Positions 1-8,577 of a stretch of 37,868 nt of DNA are shown here, piece by piece. The DNA is from Streptomyces coryli (GTDB taxonomy: Bacteria; Actinomycetota; Actinomycetes; Streptomycetales; Streptomycetaceae). The stretch lies in contig NZ_JAAKZV010000055.1 in NCBI RefSeq assembly GCF_011044975.1, positions 1 through 37,868 on the forward strand. Reading direction: 5' to 3'. Within the stretch, counting starts at the first letter, position 1. The number at the start of each line of letters is the position of its first letter. The notes below the pieces were generated by a model. The model saw only the letters and a program-made list of their open reading frames with translations. It had not been told where the DNA came from and did not search any database. Made by a program: the position numbers and the translations under genes.

Positions 1-25
1 CTCCCCCACCCTCTAGGAGATACGT

Positions 26-1342
26 ATGACTCCCCCTCCCCTCTCCCGTCGCGGCATGCTCGCCGGAGCCGCCGCCGCCTCGCTCGGCGCCGCCTCCTTC
101 GCCCCGGGCGCCGCCCAGGCCGCGGCCAAGGACTCCGGCAAGCCGCAGACCAAGAGCGGCGAGGGCAAGACGGTCGTCTTCCGCAATGTCCGGCCTTTCG
201 GCCAGCAGGAAGCCGTCGACCTCACCGTCATCGACGGCCGGATCACGGACCAGGAAGCGCCCAAGGGCGCGAAGATCGTGGACGGCGGCGGCCGCATCGC
301 CCTCCCGTCGCTCGTCGACGCGCACATCCACCCCGACAAGACGACCTGGGGCGGCGACTGGCTCACCCGCAAGCCGGCCAACGGCATCGCGGACTACTGC
401 GCGCAGGACGTGGAGGTGTTCAAGAACGAGCCGCGCCCGGTCGGTGAGCGCGCCTACGGCCTGATGGCGCACGCCGTCACCCGCGGCACCCGCGCGATGC
501 GCGCGCACGCCGACGTGGCCCCGGCGTACGGCCTGGCCGGCGTCGAGGGCGTCGCCGAGGCGGGCGAGCGGCTCTCGGACGCGCTCGACCTGGAGATCGT
601 CGCCTTCCCGCAGCACGGCGTGATACGTACCCCCGGCACCGACAAGCTGCTGGAAGAGGCGGCCAAGAGCGGCATCGTCGACTTCATCGGCGGCATCGAC
701 CCGATCAGCTTCGACAACGCCATGGACGAGCAGCTCGACCTGATCTTCAACCTGGCCGACAAGTACGGCATCGGCGTCGACATCCACCTCCACGACCGTG
801 ACGACAAGGGCACCAAGGTCATGGACGGCATCATCAAGCGCACCCGCGCGCTGTCGCTGCGCGGCAAGGTGAACGTCAGCCACGCCTTCTGCGTGCCGAA
901 ACTGCCCGCGGGCGAGCTGGACAAGATGGCCGCCACGCTGGCCGACCTGGACATCTCGCTGACCACGGTGTCGCCCAGCGCCGAACTGGTGCTGCCGATC
1001 GCGACGCTGAAGAAGGCCGGCGTCCGGGTCGGCCTCGGCTCCGACGGCGTCCGCGACTCGTGGAGCCCGTTCGGCAACGCCGACATGTTCCACCGCACGC
1101 ACATCTACGGCTGGGTCACCGACGTCCGCATGGACGACGAGCTGGCCGCCTGTTACGACGCCGGCGCGCACGGCGGCTCCGACGTGCTGGGCCTGGACCG
1201 CGCGGACCTCAAGCCGGGCGCCCCGGCCGACTTCGTGCTGCTGCGCGGCCAGAACGTGCAGCAGGTCGTCATCGACATGCCGCAGCGCGACATGGTGGTG
1301 CACGGCGGGCAGGTCGTGGCCCGTAACGGCGAGCTGGTCTGA
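26..1342 (+). CDS. Tat-exported amidohydrolase, AtzC / cytosine-deaminase type
   Basis: 438 aa metal-dependent amidohydrolase. A twin-arginine signal (SRRGMLAG, residues 8-15, then an Ala-rich stretch ending near AAQAA at 31-35) implies folded export. The metal and catalytic sites are present: DAHIHPDKT (HxH), DIHLHD, SHAFC, and SDGVRDSWSPFGNADM with the Asp. From memory, these match N-isopropylammelide amidohydrolase (AtzC: HxHxDK, SHAWC, SDNIRDFWVPFGNGDM) better than E. coli CodA, in which the residue after DVHCD is the catalytic Glu. The likely reaction is hydrolytic deamination of a ring or amide-type nitrogen; the substrate is unknown. The start is fixed by AGGAGA at 15-20, 5 nt before ATG. 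Only 25 bp of upstream DNA is visible. A good hairpin follows the stop. Cytosine deaminase is the main alternative name. Confidence 0.85.
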   Translation: MTPPPLSRRGMLAGAAAASLGAASFAPGAAQAAAKDSGKPQTKSGEGKTVVFRNVRPFGQQEAVDLTVIDGRITDQEAPKGAKIVDGGGRIALPSLVDAHIHPDKTTWGGDWLTRKPANGIADYCAQDVEVFKNEPRPVGERAYGLMAHAVTRGTRAMRAHADVAPAYGLAGVEGVAEAGERLSDALDLEIVAFPQHGVIRTPGTDKLLEEAAKSGIVDFIGGIDPISFDNAMDEQLDLIFNLADKYGIGVDIHLHDRDDKGTKVMDGIIKRTRALSLRGKVNVSHAFCVPKLPAGELDKMAATLADLDISLTTVSPSAELVLPIATLKKAGVRVGLGSDGVRDSWSPFGNADMFHRTHIYGWVTDVRMDDELAACYDAGAHGGSDVLGLDRADLKPGAPADFVLLRGQNVQQVVIDMPQRDMVVHGGQVVARNGELV

Positions 1343-1354
1343 CGCAACGCACGG

Positions 1355-1386
1355 ACGGCCCGCGGGACTTCCCTCCCACGGGCCGT
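1355..1386 (+). terminator. Strong hairpin after the amidohydrolase gene
   Basis: Two 13-nt arms (ACGGCCCGCGGGA and TCCCACGGGCCGT) pair with a single C/A mismatch around a CTTCCC loop, starting 13 nt past the stop. There is no long T tract, as is usual in high-GC actinobacteria. It separates the amidohydrolase from the carboxypeptidase. Confidence 0.65.
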
Positions 1387-1512
1387 TCGCGTGCGCACCG
1401 GCAGGGCGGCGGGATTACGCCTTGACCGCGCGCCCACCCGGCTCCACGATGCCTCTGTCCGGCGCAGATTGACATGGTCATGATCTTCACTGCCCCGCAG
1501 TCAGGAGGAACC

Positions 1513-2847
1513 ATGCGACGCCCACCCCGCGGCACCAGAGCCGCCCTCCTCGCCGCCACCGCGGCACTCGCTCTGGCCGCCCAACTCACCGGCCCCGCCA
1601 CCGCGGCACCGGATCGCTCCTCGGCGGGCACCGCCGCCGAGGAGGAGACCAGACAGTACGAGATCCACGGCCCGGCCTCCCCGGCCGCCCGTACCGCCCT
1701 CGCCAAGACCGGCGTGACGATCGACGAGGTCTCCGACCACGCCGTGGTCGTCAGCGCCGACGCCGCGAAGGCCCGCGAGCTCCGGCAGCTCGGCTACCGG
1801 CTGGAGGCGCTCCCCGCGCCGCCCGCGCGCACCGCGGGCAAGGACGCCCGGCCGCTGGACTTCCCGCCGGCCGACTCCCGGTACCACAACTACGCCGAGA
1901 TGAATACGGAGATCAACCAGCGGCTCTCGCAGTACCCGAACCTGATGCGCAAGCAAGTGATCGGCAAGTCCTACCAGGGCCGGGACATCATCGCCATCAA
2001 GATCAGCGACAACGTCGCCACCGACGAGAACGAACCCGAGGTGCTCTTCACCCACCACCAGCACGCCCGTGAGCACCTCACCGTCGAGATGGCCCTGTAC
2101 CTGCTGCGCGAGCTCGGCGCCGGCTACGCGAACGATTCGCGGATCAAGAACGTCGTCAACAACCGCGAGATCTGGATCATCCCGGACCTCAACCCCGACG
2201 GCGGCGAGTACGACATCGCCAGCGGCTCGTACCGCAGCTGGCGCAAGAACCGGCAGCCCAACTCCGGTTCGTCGTACATCGGCACCGACCTGAACCGCAA
2301 CTGGAACTACAACTGGGGCTGCTGCGGCGGCTCCTCCGGCAGCCCGAGCTCCAGCACCTACCGTGGCGCCGCGGCCGAGTCCGCGCCCGAGGTGAAGCTC
2401 GTCGCCAACTTCGCGCGCAGCCGCATCATCGGCGGTAAGCAGCAGATCAAGGCGGGCATCGACTTCCACACGTACAGCGAGCTGGTGCTCTGGCCGTACG
2501 GCTATACGTACAACGACACCGCGCCCGGGCTCACCCAGGACGACCGGAACGCCTTCGCGGCGGTCGGCCAGAAGATGGCGGCGAGCAACGGATACACCCC
2601 GGAGCAGTCCAGTGACCTCTACATCACGGACGGCACGATCAACGACTACCTCTGGGGCACGCAGAAGATCTTCAGCTACACCTTCGAGATGTATCCGGCG
2701 AGCGCCGGCGGCGGGGGCTTCTACCCGCCCGACGAGGTGATCGAGCGGGAGACCAGCCGCAACCGGGACGCGGTGCTGCAGCTGCTGGAAAACGCGGACT
2801 GCATGTACCGGTCGATCGGCAAGGAGGGTCAGTACTGCACGACCTGA
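1513..2847 (+). CDS. Secreted M14 zinc carboxypeptidase
   Basis: 444 aa. ATG at 1513 is chosen because AGGAGG (1503-1508) sits just before it; an upstream in-frame GTG/ATG lacks such a site. A Sec-type signal covers residues 1 to about 32 ([10 protein letters not shown], Ala/Leu core, then ATAA). A propeptide-like region extends to about residue 115, followed by the M14 domain. Zinc ligands are H184 and E187 (HAREHLTVE) and H319 (DFHTYSE). [19 protein letters not shown] (Asn261-Arg262, substrate carboxylate binding) and the catalytic Glu392 (YTFEMYP) are all present. Such enzymes remove C-terminal residues from peptides outside the cell; carboxypeptidase T is the closest type I recall. A TTGACA at 1469-1474 may be a -35 box, but no clear -10 follows. 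The 3' end overlaps the convergent ABC gene by 19 bp. Confidence 0.93.
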   Translation: MRRPPRGTRAALLAATAALALAAQLTGPATAAPDRSSAGTAAEEETRQYEIHGPASPAARTALAKTGVTIDEVSDHAVVVSADAAKARELRQLGYRLEALPAPPARTAGKDARPLDFPPADSRYHNYAEMNTEINQRLSQYPNLMRKQVIGKSYQGRDIIAIKISDNVATDENEPEVLFTHHQHAREHLTVEMALYLLRELGAGYANDSRIKNVVNNREIWIIPDLNPDGGEYDIASGSYRSWRKNRQPNSGSSYIGTDLNRNWNYNWGCCGGSSGSPSSSTYRGAAAESAPEVKLVANFARSRIIGGKQQIKAGIDFHTYSELVLWPYGYTYNDTAPGLTQDDRNAFAAVGQKMAASNGYTPEQSSDLYITDGTINDYLWGTQKIFSYTFEMYPASAGGGGFYPPDEVIERETSRNRDAVLQLLENADCMYRSIGKEGQYCTT

Positions 2848-4538
2848 GTGAGGTCCCAGTACCCGGCGTAGCGCCCGCCCAGCCGCAGCAGTTCGTCGTG
2901 GCTGCCCTGCTCCACGATCCGGCCGCCGTCCAGGAAGGCAACCTGGTCGGCGCGCCGGACCGTGCGCATCCGGTGCGCGACCATCACCACCGTCCGGCCC
3001 GCCATCAGCCGCTCGATGCCGGCGTGCACGGCGGCCTCGCTGACCGGGTCGAGGGCTGACGTCACCTCGTCGAGCAGCACGATGGGCGCGTCCTTGAGCA
3101 GCGCCCGGGCGATCGCGACACGCTGCCGCTCGCCGCCGGACAGCAGCGTGCCGCCTTCGCCGACATGCGCCGACCAGCCGCCGGGCAGCCGCTCGACCAC
3201 CTCGTCGAGGCGGGCCGCGGCGGCCGCGTCCCGCACCTCGGCTTCGGTGGCGTCCGGGCGGCCGAGGCGCACGTTGTCCTCGATGGTGCCGTCGAAGAGA
3301 TAGACGTCCTGGAAGACGATGGCGATCCGCGCCATCAGGTCCGCCGCCACCATCTCCCGTACGTCCACGCCGCCGACCCGCACGGCGCCCGCGTCCACGT
3401 CGTAGAAGCGGGCAAGCAGCTGCAGCAGCGTGCTCTTGCCCGCGCCCGACGGGCCGACGACGGCGAGCCGCTGCCCGTCCGGTACGGACAGCGACACCCC
3501 GTCGGCCACCGTGCGGTCGCCGTGCCGGAAGGTGACGGCGTCGAACTCCACGCCGTGGCCGGCCGGTTGCCGCGGCTCGGGCGGTTCCGGCAGCGGCTCG
3601 GTGCGCAACACCTCGTCGAGGCGCACCAGTTCGGCACGGGCGGCGCGCAGGCTGCCGCCGAGCTCGGCGAGCGACAGCAGCGGGTCCGCGCAGCGGGCGG
3701 CGAGGACCAGGACCGCGAGCAGCTCGGCCGCGCCCAGGTCCCCGCCGACGGCGAGATACGCGCCCAGGGCGAGGAGCGAGGTGAACGCCGCCTGCACGGT
3801 GACCGCGAGGCCCAGCACGCCGGGCAGCGCGGCGAAGGTGGCGCGGCGGGAGGCTTGCTGCAGGTCCGCGAGGGAGTCGTCGAGCAGCTCGAAGCGCTCG
3901 GCGGTGCGGCCGCCGGCCCGTAGCACCGGCTGGGCCTGGAGATATTCGATGACGCGGCCGGTGGCGGCCCGTTCGCGGGCGACGCGCTCGGTGTCGGTGG
4001 CGGTGGTGGCGCGGCCGGTGCGGGCCTGGATCACGGCAACGACGGGCACGGCGATCAGGGCGGCGAGGCCGAGCTGCCAGTTGAAGGTGAGCATCACGGC
4101 GACGATCACCAGGGGCGTCACAGAGGCGGAGATGTAGGGCGCCAGCAGGTGCGCGATCACGCTCATGGCCTGCAGCACGCCCTGGCTCACCAGCACCGAC
4201 ACCTCGCCGATGCGGCCCGGCCGGTACCAGCCGATGGGCAGCCGGGCGAGGTGGTCGCCTAGCCGGTAGTACATGCCGTGCAGCAGCGTGGTCCCGGCGC
4301 GGAAGCCGGAACGGTCGGCGACGTAGCGCAGCGCGGCGAAGCCCGCGACCGCGGCGCCGAAGCCCAGCAGCCACGGCCAAGCGTCCCCTGGCTCGCTGCC
4401 GAACAGCGCGCGCAGCACGGGCACCAGCAGGGCGTACGACAGCCCCTCGGCGATCGCGGTCGCCGCCATCAGGGCGACGGTGCGGCGCACCGGCCCGGCG
4501 CACTCGTGGCCGAGCACGCGCAGCAGCATGGTGATCAT
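2829..4538 (-). CDS. ABC half-transporter, IrtB/YbtQ type (permease plus ATPase)
   Basis: 569 aa. The N-terminal membrane domain (about 1-310) has six helices and contains [35 protein letters not shown], a stretch I associate with the IrtB/YbtQ group of siderophore-linked transporters. The ATPase domain is complete: Walker A GPSGAGKS (362-369), signature LSGGE (466-470), Walker B IVLLDE (486-491) with the usual SALD D-loop, and an H-loop MVAHR. The start ATG overlaps the stop of the upstream partner (ATGA), so the two are translationally coupled and most likely form a heterodimer. In known IrtAB and YbtPQ pairs this exporter-fold transporter imports ferric siderophores. No siderophore biosynthesis gene lies nearby, so drug or peptide export is an alternative. 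Confidence 0.88.
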   Translation of the reverse strand: MITMLLRVLGHECAGPVRRTVALMAATAIAEGLSYALLVPVLRALFGSEPGDAWPWLLGFGAAVAGFAALRYVADRSGFRAGTTLLHGMYYRLGDHLARLPIGWYRPGRIGEVSVLVSQGVLQAMSVIAHLLAPYISASVTPLVIVAVMLTFNWQLGLAALIAVPVVAVIQARTGRATTATDTERVARERAATGRVIEYLQAQPVLRAGGRTAERFELLDDSLADLQQASRRATFAALPGVLGLAVTVQAAFTSLLALGAYLAVGGDLGAAELLAVLVLAARCADPLLSLAELGGSLRAARAELVRLDEVLRTEPLPEPPEPRQPAGHGVEFDAVTFRHGDRTVADGVSLSVPDGQRLAVVGPSGAGKSTLLQLLARFYDVDAGAVRVGGVDVREMVAADLMARIAIVFQDVYLFDGTIEDNVRLGRPDATEAEVRDAAAAARLDEVVERLPGGWSAHVGEGGTLLSGGERQRVAIARALLKDAPIVLLDEVTSALDPVSEAAVHAGIERLMAGRTVVMVAHRMRTVRRADQVAFLDGGRIVEQGSHDELLRLGGRYAGYWDLTQVVQY

Positions 4539-6274
4539 CGGGTCTCTTCCCCTTCGGTTACGTCGGCGTGGAGCCGCCAGAACCCGGCGAACTCACCGCC
4601 CTGAGCGAGCAGTTCGGCGGGCGTACCGCGCTCGACGATCTCCCCGTCGCGCAGCATCACCACGGTGTTGGCATCGGCGATCGTCTCCATGCGATGGGCG
4701 ATGACGAGGGTCGTCCGCTCGCCGCGGGTCAGCATCAGCGCCTCCCGTACCGCCGCCTCCGTCTGCGGGTCGGCGAAGGCGGTCGCCTCGTCGAGGACCA
4801 GGACGGGGGCGTCGGCGAGCAGGGCGCGGGCGAGGGAGATCCGCTGCGCCTCGCCGCCGGACAGCCGGGCGTCGTCGCCGATCACCGCGTCGTAGCCGCG
4901 GGGCAGTTCGAGGATGCGGTCGTGGATGTGGGCCAGCCGGGCGCTGCGGATCACGGCGTCGCGGTCGGCGTGCGGCACGGCCAGGGCGATGTTGTCGGCG
5001 ACGGAGGCGCGCAGCAGCCGTACGTCCTGGAAGACGAAGGACACCCGCCGGTACAGCTCGCGGCTGCCCACGTCGCGCAGGTCGACGCCGCCGAGGAGTA
5101 CGGAGCCGTGGTCGGGGTCGAAGAACCGCGGCAGCAGCTGCACCAGCGTTGACTTGCCGCTCCCCGAGGGGCCGACGACCGCGGTGACCGTGCCCGGCTC
5201 GAGCACCAGGTCGACGCCGCGCAGCACCTCGCGGTCGGCCTCGTAACCGAAGCGGACGTCGCGCAGCTCGACCCGGTGTCCCTGCGGCGGGACCGGCCGG
5301 GCGGGCTCGGGCAGCGGCGGCTCGGCGAGTACGTCCTGGATCCGGCCGACCGCGCGGCGCGCGGTCTGCAGGTCGTCGAAGCCGTGCCCGAGCGCGGCCA
5401 CCGGCGCCGTCAGCCCGAGGCCGAGCAGCAGGAACGGCAGCAGATCCGCCGCGGCCAGCCCGCCCCCGGTGATCCGCCACGCGCCGCCGACCAGCACCGT
5501 GAGCAGCACGAACGGCGGCGACAGCACCACCTGCATCCCGGCGGCGATGCCGGCGAGCCCGCGCACCATCGCGTAGAAGCTGCGGGTGAAGTCGTCCACG
5601 GCGGTACGGAACTTGCGGTGCGCGCGGTCGGCGCCGCCGAAGGCCTTCACCACCGCGATGCCCTGCACGAACTCCACGACCGACGCCGAGATCCGGCCCA
5701 TCGCGGCGTCGAACTCCTTCTGTTCCCGCAGCCGGGTGGGCGTCATCATCAGCGGCACCAGCGCCACGGCGAGCAGCACGGGAATCAGCGTGACCAGCGT
5801 CAGCCGCCAGTCCACCGTGAAGAGGTAGACCAGCGAGATCAGCGGCACCACGAACGCCGACACCATCTCCCCTGGCGTATGCGCGATCACCGGGTGCACC
5901 GCGCTGACGTCCTCCCCCACCAGCTTCGCCAGCTCCCCGCTGCGCCGCCTGGACAGCCAGCCGATCGGCACCCGCCCGAGGCTCGCGGCCAGCTGCCGGC
6001 GCAGGGCCAGCTGCACGCGGGTGTCGAGGAGGTGCCCGACGCCGGACGACGCGGCCGTGAACAGCAGCTGCACGAAGAGCCCGGCCGCGCCCGCGATGAC
6101 GACATTGCGGACGTGCCCGTGGTCGGCGGGCCCCGGCGCCAGCAGCGTACGGCCGAGCTCGACGACGGCGAGCAGCGGCGCGAGGGCGGCGACGGCGCCG
6201 ATGACCTGCAGGCCGACGACGGCGGCGAAGCCGCGGGCGTACGGGCGCAGGAGGGGCGTGGTCGTAGGAGTCAT
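4535..6274 (-). CDS. ABC half-transporter, IrtA/YbtP type (permease plus ATPase)
   Basis: 579 aa from ATG at 6274, preferred over the GTG at 6280 because AAGG lies 7 nt before the ATG. The membrane domain (about 1-315) precedes a complete ATPase: Walker A GPSGSGKS (368-375), signature LSGGEAQR (471-478), Walker B VLVLDE (491-496), H-loop VIAHR. The D-loop reads AFAD rather than SALD, a feature I recall from the IrtA/YbtP side of these heterodimers. The siderophore-interacting (SIP) domain found at the N-terminus of mycobacterial IrtA is absent. First gene of a two-gene operon with the 4-nt overlapping partner. Divergent from the lipase gene, with 228 bp between them. Confidence 0.88.
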   Translation of the reverse strand: MTPTTTPLLRPYARGFAAVVGLQVIGAVAALAPLLAVVELGRTLLAPGPADHGHVRNVVIAGAAGLFVQLLFTAASSGVGHLLDTRVQLALRRQLAASLGRVPIGWLSRRRSGELAKLVGEDVSAVHPVIAHTPGEMVSAFVVPLISLVYLFTVDWRLTLVTLIPVLLAVALVPLMMTPTRLREQKEFDAAMGRISASVVEFVQGIAVVKAFGGADRAHRKFRTAVDDFTRSFYAMVRGLAGIAAGMQVVLSPPFVLLTVLVGGAWRITGGGLAAADLLPFLLLGLGLTAPVAALGHGFDDLQTARRAVGRIQDVLAEPPLPEPARPVPPQGHRVELRDVRFGYEADREVLRGVDLVLEPGTVTAVVGPSGSGKSTLVQLLPRFFDPDHGSVLLGGVDLRDVGSRELYRRVSFVFQDVRLLRASVADNIALAVPHADRDAVIRSARLAHIHDRILELPRGYDAVIGDDARLSGGEAQRISLARALLADAPVLVLDEATAFADPQTEAAVREALMLTRGERTTLVIAHRMETIADANTVVMLRDGEIVERGTPAELLAQGGEFAGFWRLHADVTEGEETR

Positions 6275-6427
6275 GGGCACACCTTGGCCGCCGGGACCGG
6301 CCGTTGGATTGGAGAAATGTTCCGGCGGCCTTCGACGGGCTTCCCGGCGCGGCTGACGTCCTTGTCATCGCGGCGACACCCCCGCCGGGCTGGCCTGTCA
6401 CGGGGCGCGCATCCTTGAGGAACCCCA

Positions 6428-6457
6428 TTGACCGGTTTGCGACCGGTCGGTTTCTAT
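6428..6457 (+). promoter_or_regulatory. Candidate lipase promoter with twin ACCGGT operator
   Basis: TTGACC (6428-6433) and TTCTAT (6452-6457) are spaced 18 bp and could be -35 and -10 boxes. Between and over them, the palindrome ACCGGT occurs twice (6431-6436 and 6442-6447), 11 bp or one helical turn apart; the second lies inside CGACCGGTCG. This is the geometry of a TetR-type operator. The nearest TetR gene is the broken one at 7869-8547. Confidence 0.4.
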
Positions 6458-6502
6458 CTCGGGCAGCTCACCCACCACCGTCCACTCGACGAGGAGTGCG
6501 CA

Positions 6503-7750
6503 ATGCCCCGAGCCACCCCACGCCGGCGCCCGTACGTCAGGTCCGGCTCGATACTCGCCGTCGCCGGCGTGCTGACGGCGCTGTTAACCGGCCTGCCGCA
6601 GGCCGGCGCCGCGGAGGACTTCTACACCCCGCCGGCCACGCTGCCCGCGGGCCGGCACGGCGACATCATCAAGACGGAGCCCTCCCAGTACGCCAACGCC
6701 AAATCGACCCGGATCATGTATCTGAGCCGGGACGCGAAGGACAAGGCGATCCCCGTCACCGGCTCGGTCATCGTGCCCAACAAGGCCTGGACGGGCCCCG
6801 GCAAGCGGCCCATCGTCGCGTACGCGCCGTTCACCGCCGGCATGGGCGACCAGTGCGCACCGTCCAAGTCCCTGGCCGGGCAGGGCTCGGGCGACATCGC
6901 GGCGACGTTCCAGAACGGCTTCGTGGACGCGCTGCTCGCCAAGGGCTTCGCCGTCGCCCAGACCGACTACGAGGGCCTGGGCACGCCCGGCGAACACCCC
7001 TATGTGATGCGCCTGTCGGAGGCCCACACCACGCTCGACGTGATCCGCGCCGCCCAGCGCACGGAGGGCAGCGGCCTGCCGGCCGACGGCCCCGTGGGCA
7101 TCGCGGGCTACTCCGAGGGCGGCGGCGCCGCGGCCTCGGCGGCCGAACTCGCCCCGAGCTACACCCCGGAGCTGGACGTGAAGGGCGCGTACGCCGGCGC
7201 CCCGCCCGCGGACAAGGGCAAGCTCGCCAAGTCCCTGGACGGCGGGATGTATATGGCCTTCCTCGGCTATGCGCTGATCGGCATCAACACCGCTTATCCG
7301 GAGTCGCAGATCTACGACCAGCTGGCCAACGACGCGGGCCGGAAGCTCTTCGACGAGGCCGCCAAGACCTGCACCATCGACGCGGTGGTCAGATTCATGT
7401 TCCGGAACACCGGCGCGCTGACCAAGGACGGCAGGCGGGTCGCCGAGTATCTGAGCCAGCCGCCGTTCGACAAGATCGTGGCCGAGAACAAGATCGGCAA
7501 TATCAAGCCGGCGATGCCGGTACTGGTCGAGCACGCCGGGCTCGACGACGCCATCCCGGTGGAGAACGGCAGGCAGTTGGCCAAGGACTGGTGCGCCAAG
7601 GGCGCGAACGCCGAATTCCGCGACCTGCTCGCACCAACGCCCGTCGGCGGGCATGCCCTGGGCGCCCTGGCGGCGCAGGGGAACGCGGCGAACTGGCTGA
7701 ACGACCGGTTCGCGGGCAAGTCCACGAGCGGCAACTGCGGGAAGTTCTGA
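6503..7750 (+). CDS. Secreted lipase (secretory lipase / alpha-beta hydrolase)
   Basis: 415 aa. ATG at 6503 follows GAGGAG in GACGAGGAGTGCGCA. The signal peptide covers residues 1 to about 37 (basic MPRATPRRRPYVR, hydrophobic core, cleavage near AGAAED). The catalytic triad is readable as Ser204 (GYSEGG), Asp348 or Asp349 (GLDDAIP) and His384 (GGHALG), with C118 and C364 among possible disulfide partners. Length and motifs fit the secretory lipase (LIP) family, which hydrolyses ester lipids outside the cell. Codon 28, inside the signal peptide, is TTA (6584-6586), so translation may depend on the developmentally regulated bldA tRNA. The upstream region holds an ACCGGT operator candidate. Confidence 0.9.
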   Translation: MPRATPRRRPYVRSGSILAVAGVLTALLTGLPQAGAAEDFYTPPATLPAGRHGDIIKTEPSQYANAKSTRIMYLSRDAKDKAIPVTGSVIVPNKAWTGPGKRPIVAYAPFTAGMGDQCAPSKSLAGQGSGDIAATFQNGFVDALLAKGFAVAQTDYEGLGTPGEHPYVMRLSEAHTTLDVIRAAQRTEGSGLPADGPVGIAGYSEGGGAAASAAELAPSYTPELDVKGAYAGAPPADKGKLAKSLDGGMYMAFLGYALIGINTAYPESQIYDQLANDAGRKLFDEAAKTCTIDAVVRFMFRNTGALTKDGRRVAEYLSQPPFDKIVAENKIGNIKPAMPVLVEHAGLDDAIPVENGRQLAKDWCAKGANAEFRDLLAPTPVGGHALGALAAQGNAANWLNDRFAGKSTSGNCGKF

Positions 7751-7868
7751 CCCGCGGATGATGTCGCGCCGGTGCTGCCGGTCTCGCCGCCTCGCGTCTC
7801 GCGTCCCGCGGTGAAGGGCCGGTCGGCAGCGCCCCGGTGGCGTACGCCCCGTCTCGTAGGCCGGCGCC

Positions 7869-8547
7869 ATGGTGGACGACTCGGCGACCGTGCCGCCCGC
7901 GGCTGACGCGGCACCGTCGCGTAACGGCCCCAACACCTCACCGCGCCGCCGCACCCAGCAGGAGCGCCGCGAGGCGACCATCGCCCGGCTCATCGACGCG
8001 ACCATCGACGCCATCACCGAGGTCGGCTACGCGAAGGCCTCCCTCGGCGAGATCTGCGCCCGCTCCGGGGTCTCCCGCGGCGGCCTCTTCCGGCACTTCG
8101 ACTCCCGGCTCGACCTGATGATCGCCACCGCGGCCGAGGTCGGCAGGCGGCATATCGCCCGCGCGCGGGAGCAGTTCACCGCGGTGCGCGAGCCCACGAT
8201 CAGGGACGCCCCGGCTGCTGCGGGACCGGCAGCGGGCCACGGAGAACGCGGTGTGGTTCGAGCTGATGGTCGCCGCCCGTACCGACCCGGACCTCCGCGC
8301 CCGGCTGAGCGTGACGGGCCGGCGGTTCTTCGCCGAGATCCGCGATGTCGGCCGCATGGTGCCGGGCAGCGAGCTGTTCACCGACGACGAGCTCGAGATG
8401 CTGCTCAACACCGTGGAGCACACCTTCGACGGCGAGGCGATCCGCCGCGAGATCGACCCCAGCCCCGAGGCGGAGGCGCGGCGGCTCGACCTGATCTGCG
8501 ACTTCGCCGAGTTCTACGTCCTGCGCAAGCCGGCCGGCGACGGCTGA
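7869..8547 (+). pseudogene. TetR-family regulator interrupted by a one-base frameshift
   Basis: The first part (from ATG 7869) encodes a standard TetR DNA-binding domain (RREATIARLIDATIDAITEVGYAKASLGEICARSGVSRGGLFRHFDSRLDLM). After about residue 113 this frame degenerates into Arg/Pro-rich text, while the next frame (+1) carries the missing ligand-binding half: LLRDRQRATENAVWFELMVAAR through FYVLRKPAGDG, ending at 8547. Removing one C from the CCCC run at 8209-8212 joins the halves as RDA-RLLRDRQ and gives an ordinary 225 aa TetR protein. So this is either a recent one-base insertion or a sequencing error. There is no clear Shine-Dalgarno before the ATG. It is placed to regulate the lipase upstream or itself. 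Type assigned as pseudogene because the sequence as given cannot make the full protein. Confidence 0.85.
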
Positions 8548-8564
8548 TACGGGCCCGGCCCCCG

Positions 8565-8570
8565 TACCAT
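8565..8570 (+). promoter_or_regulatory. -10 box TACCAT of a probably leaderless gene
   Basis: TACCAT fits the TANNNT -10 pattern and ends 7 nt before the ATG at 8578. No Shine-Dalgarno is present, so transcription probably starts at the ATG itself. No good -35 is visible. Confidence 0.5.
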
Positions 8571-8577
8571 TGGCGGC

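Noticed and set aside
1469-1497. A full promoter before the carboxypeptidase
   Set aside because: TTGACA is present but the sequence 17-18 bp downstream (GCCCCG) does not resemble a -10 box, so only a possible -35 is noted.
1501-4503. A 1000-residue reverse open frame
   Set aside because: It is Arg/Ala/Pro-rich text out of frame with the M14 and ABC genes, both of which have complete motifs; it is a high-GC shadow frame.
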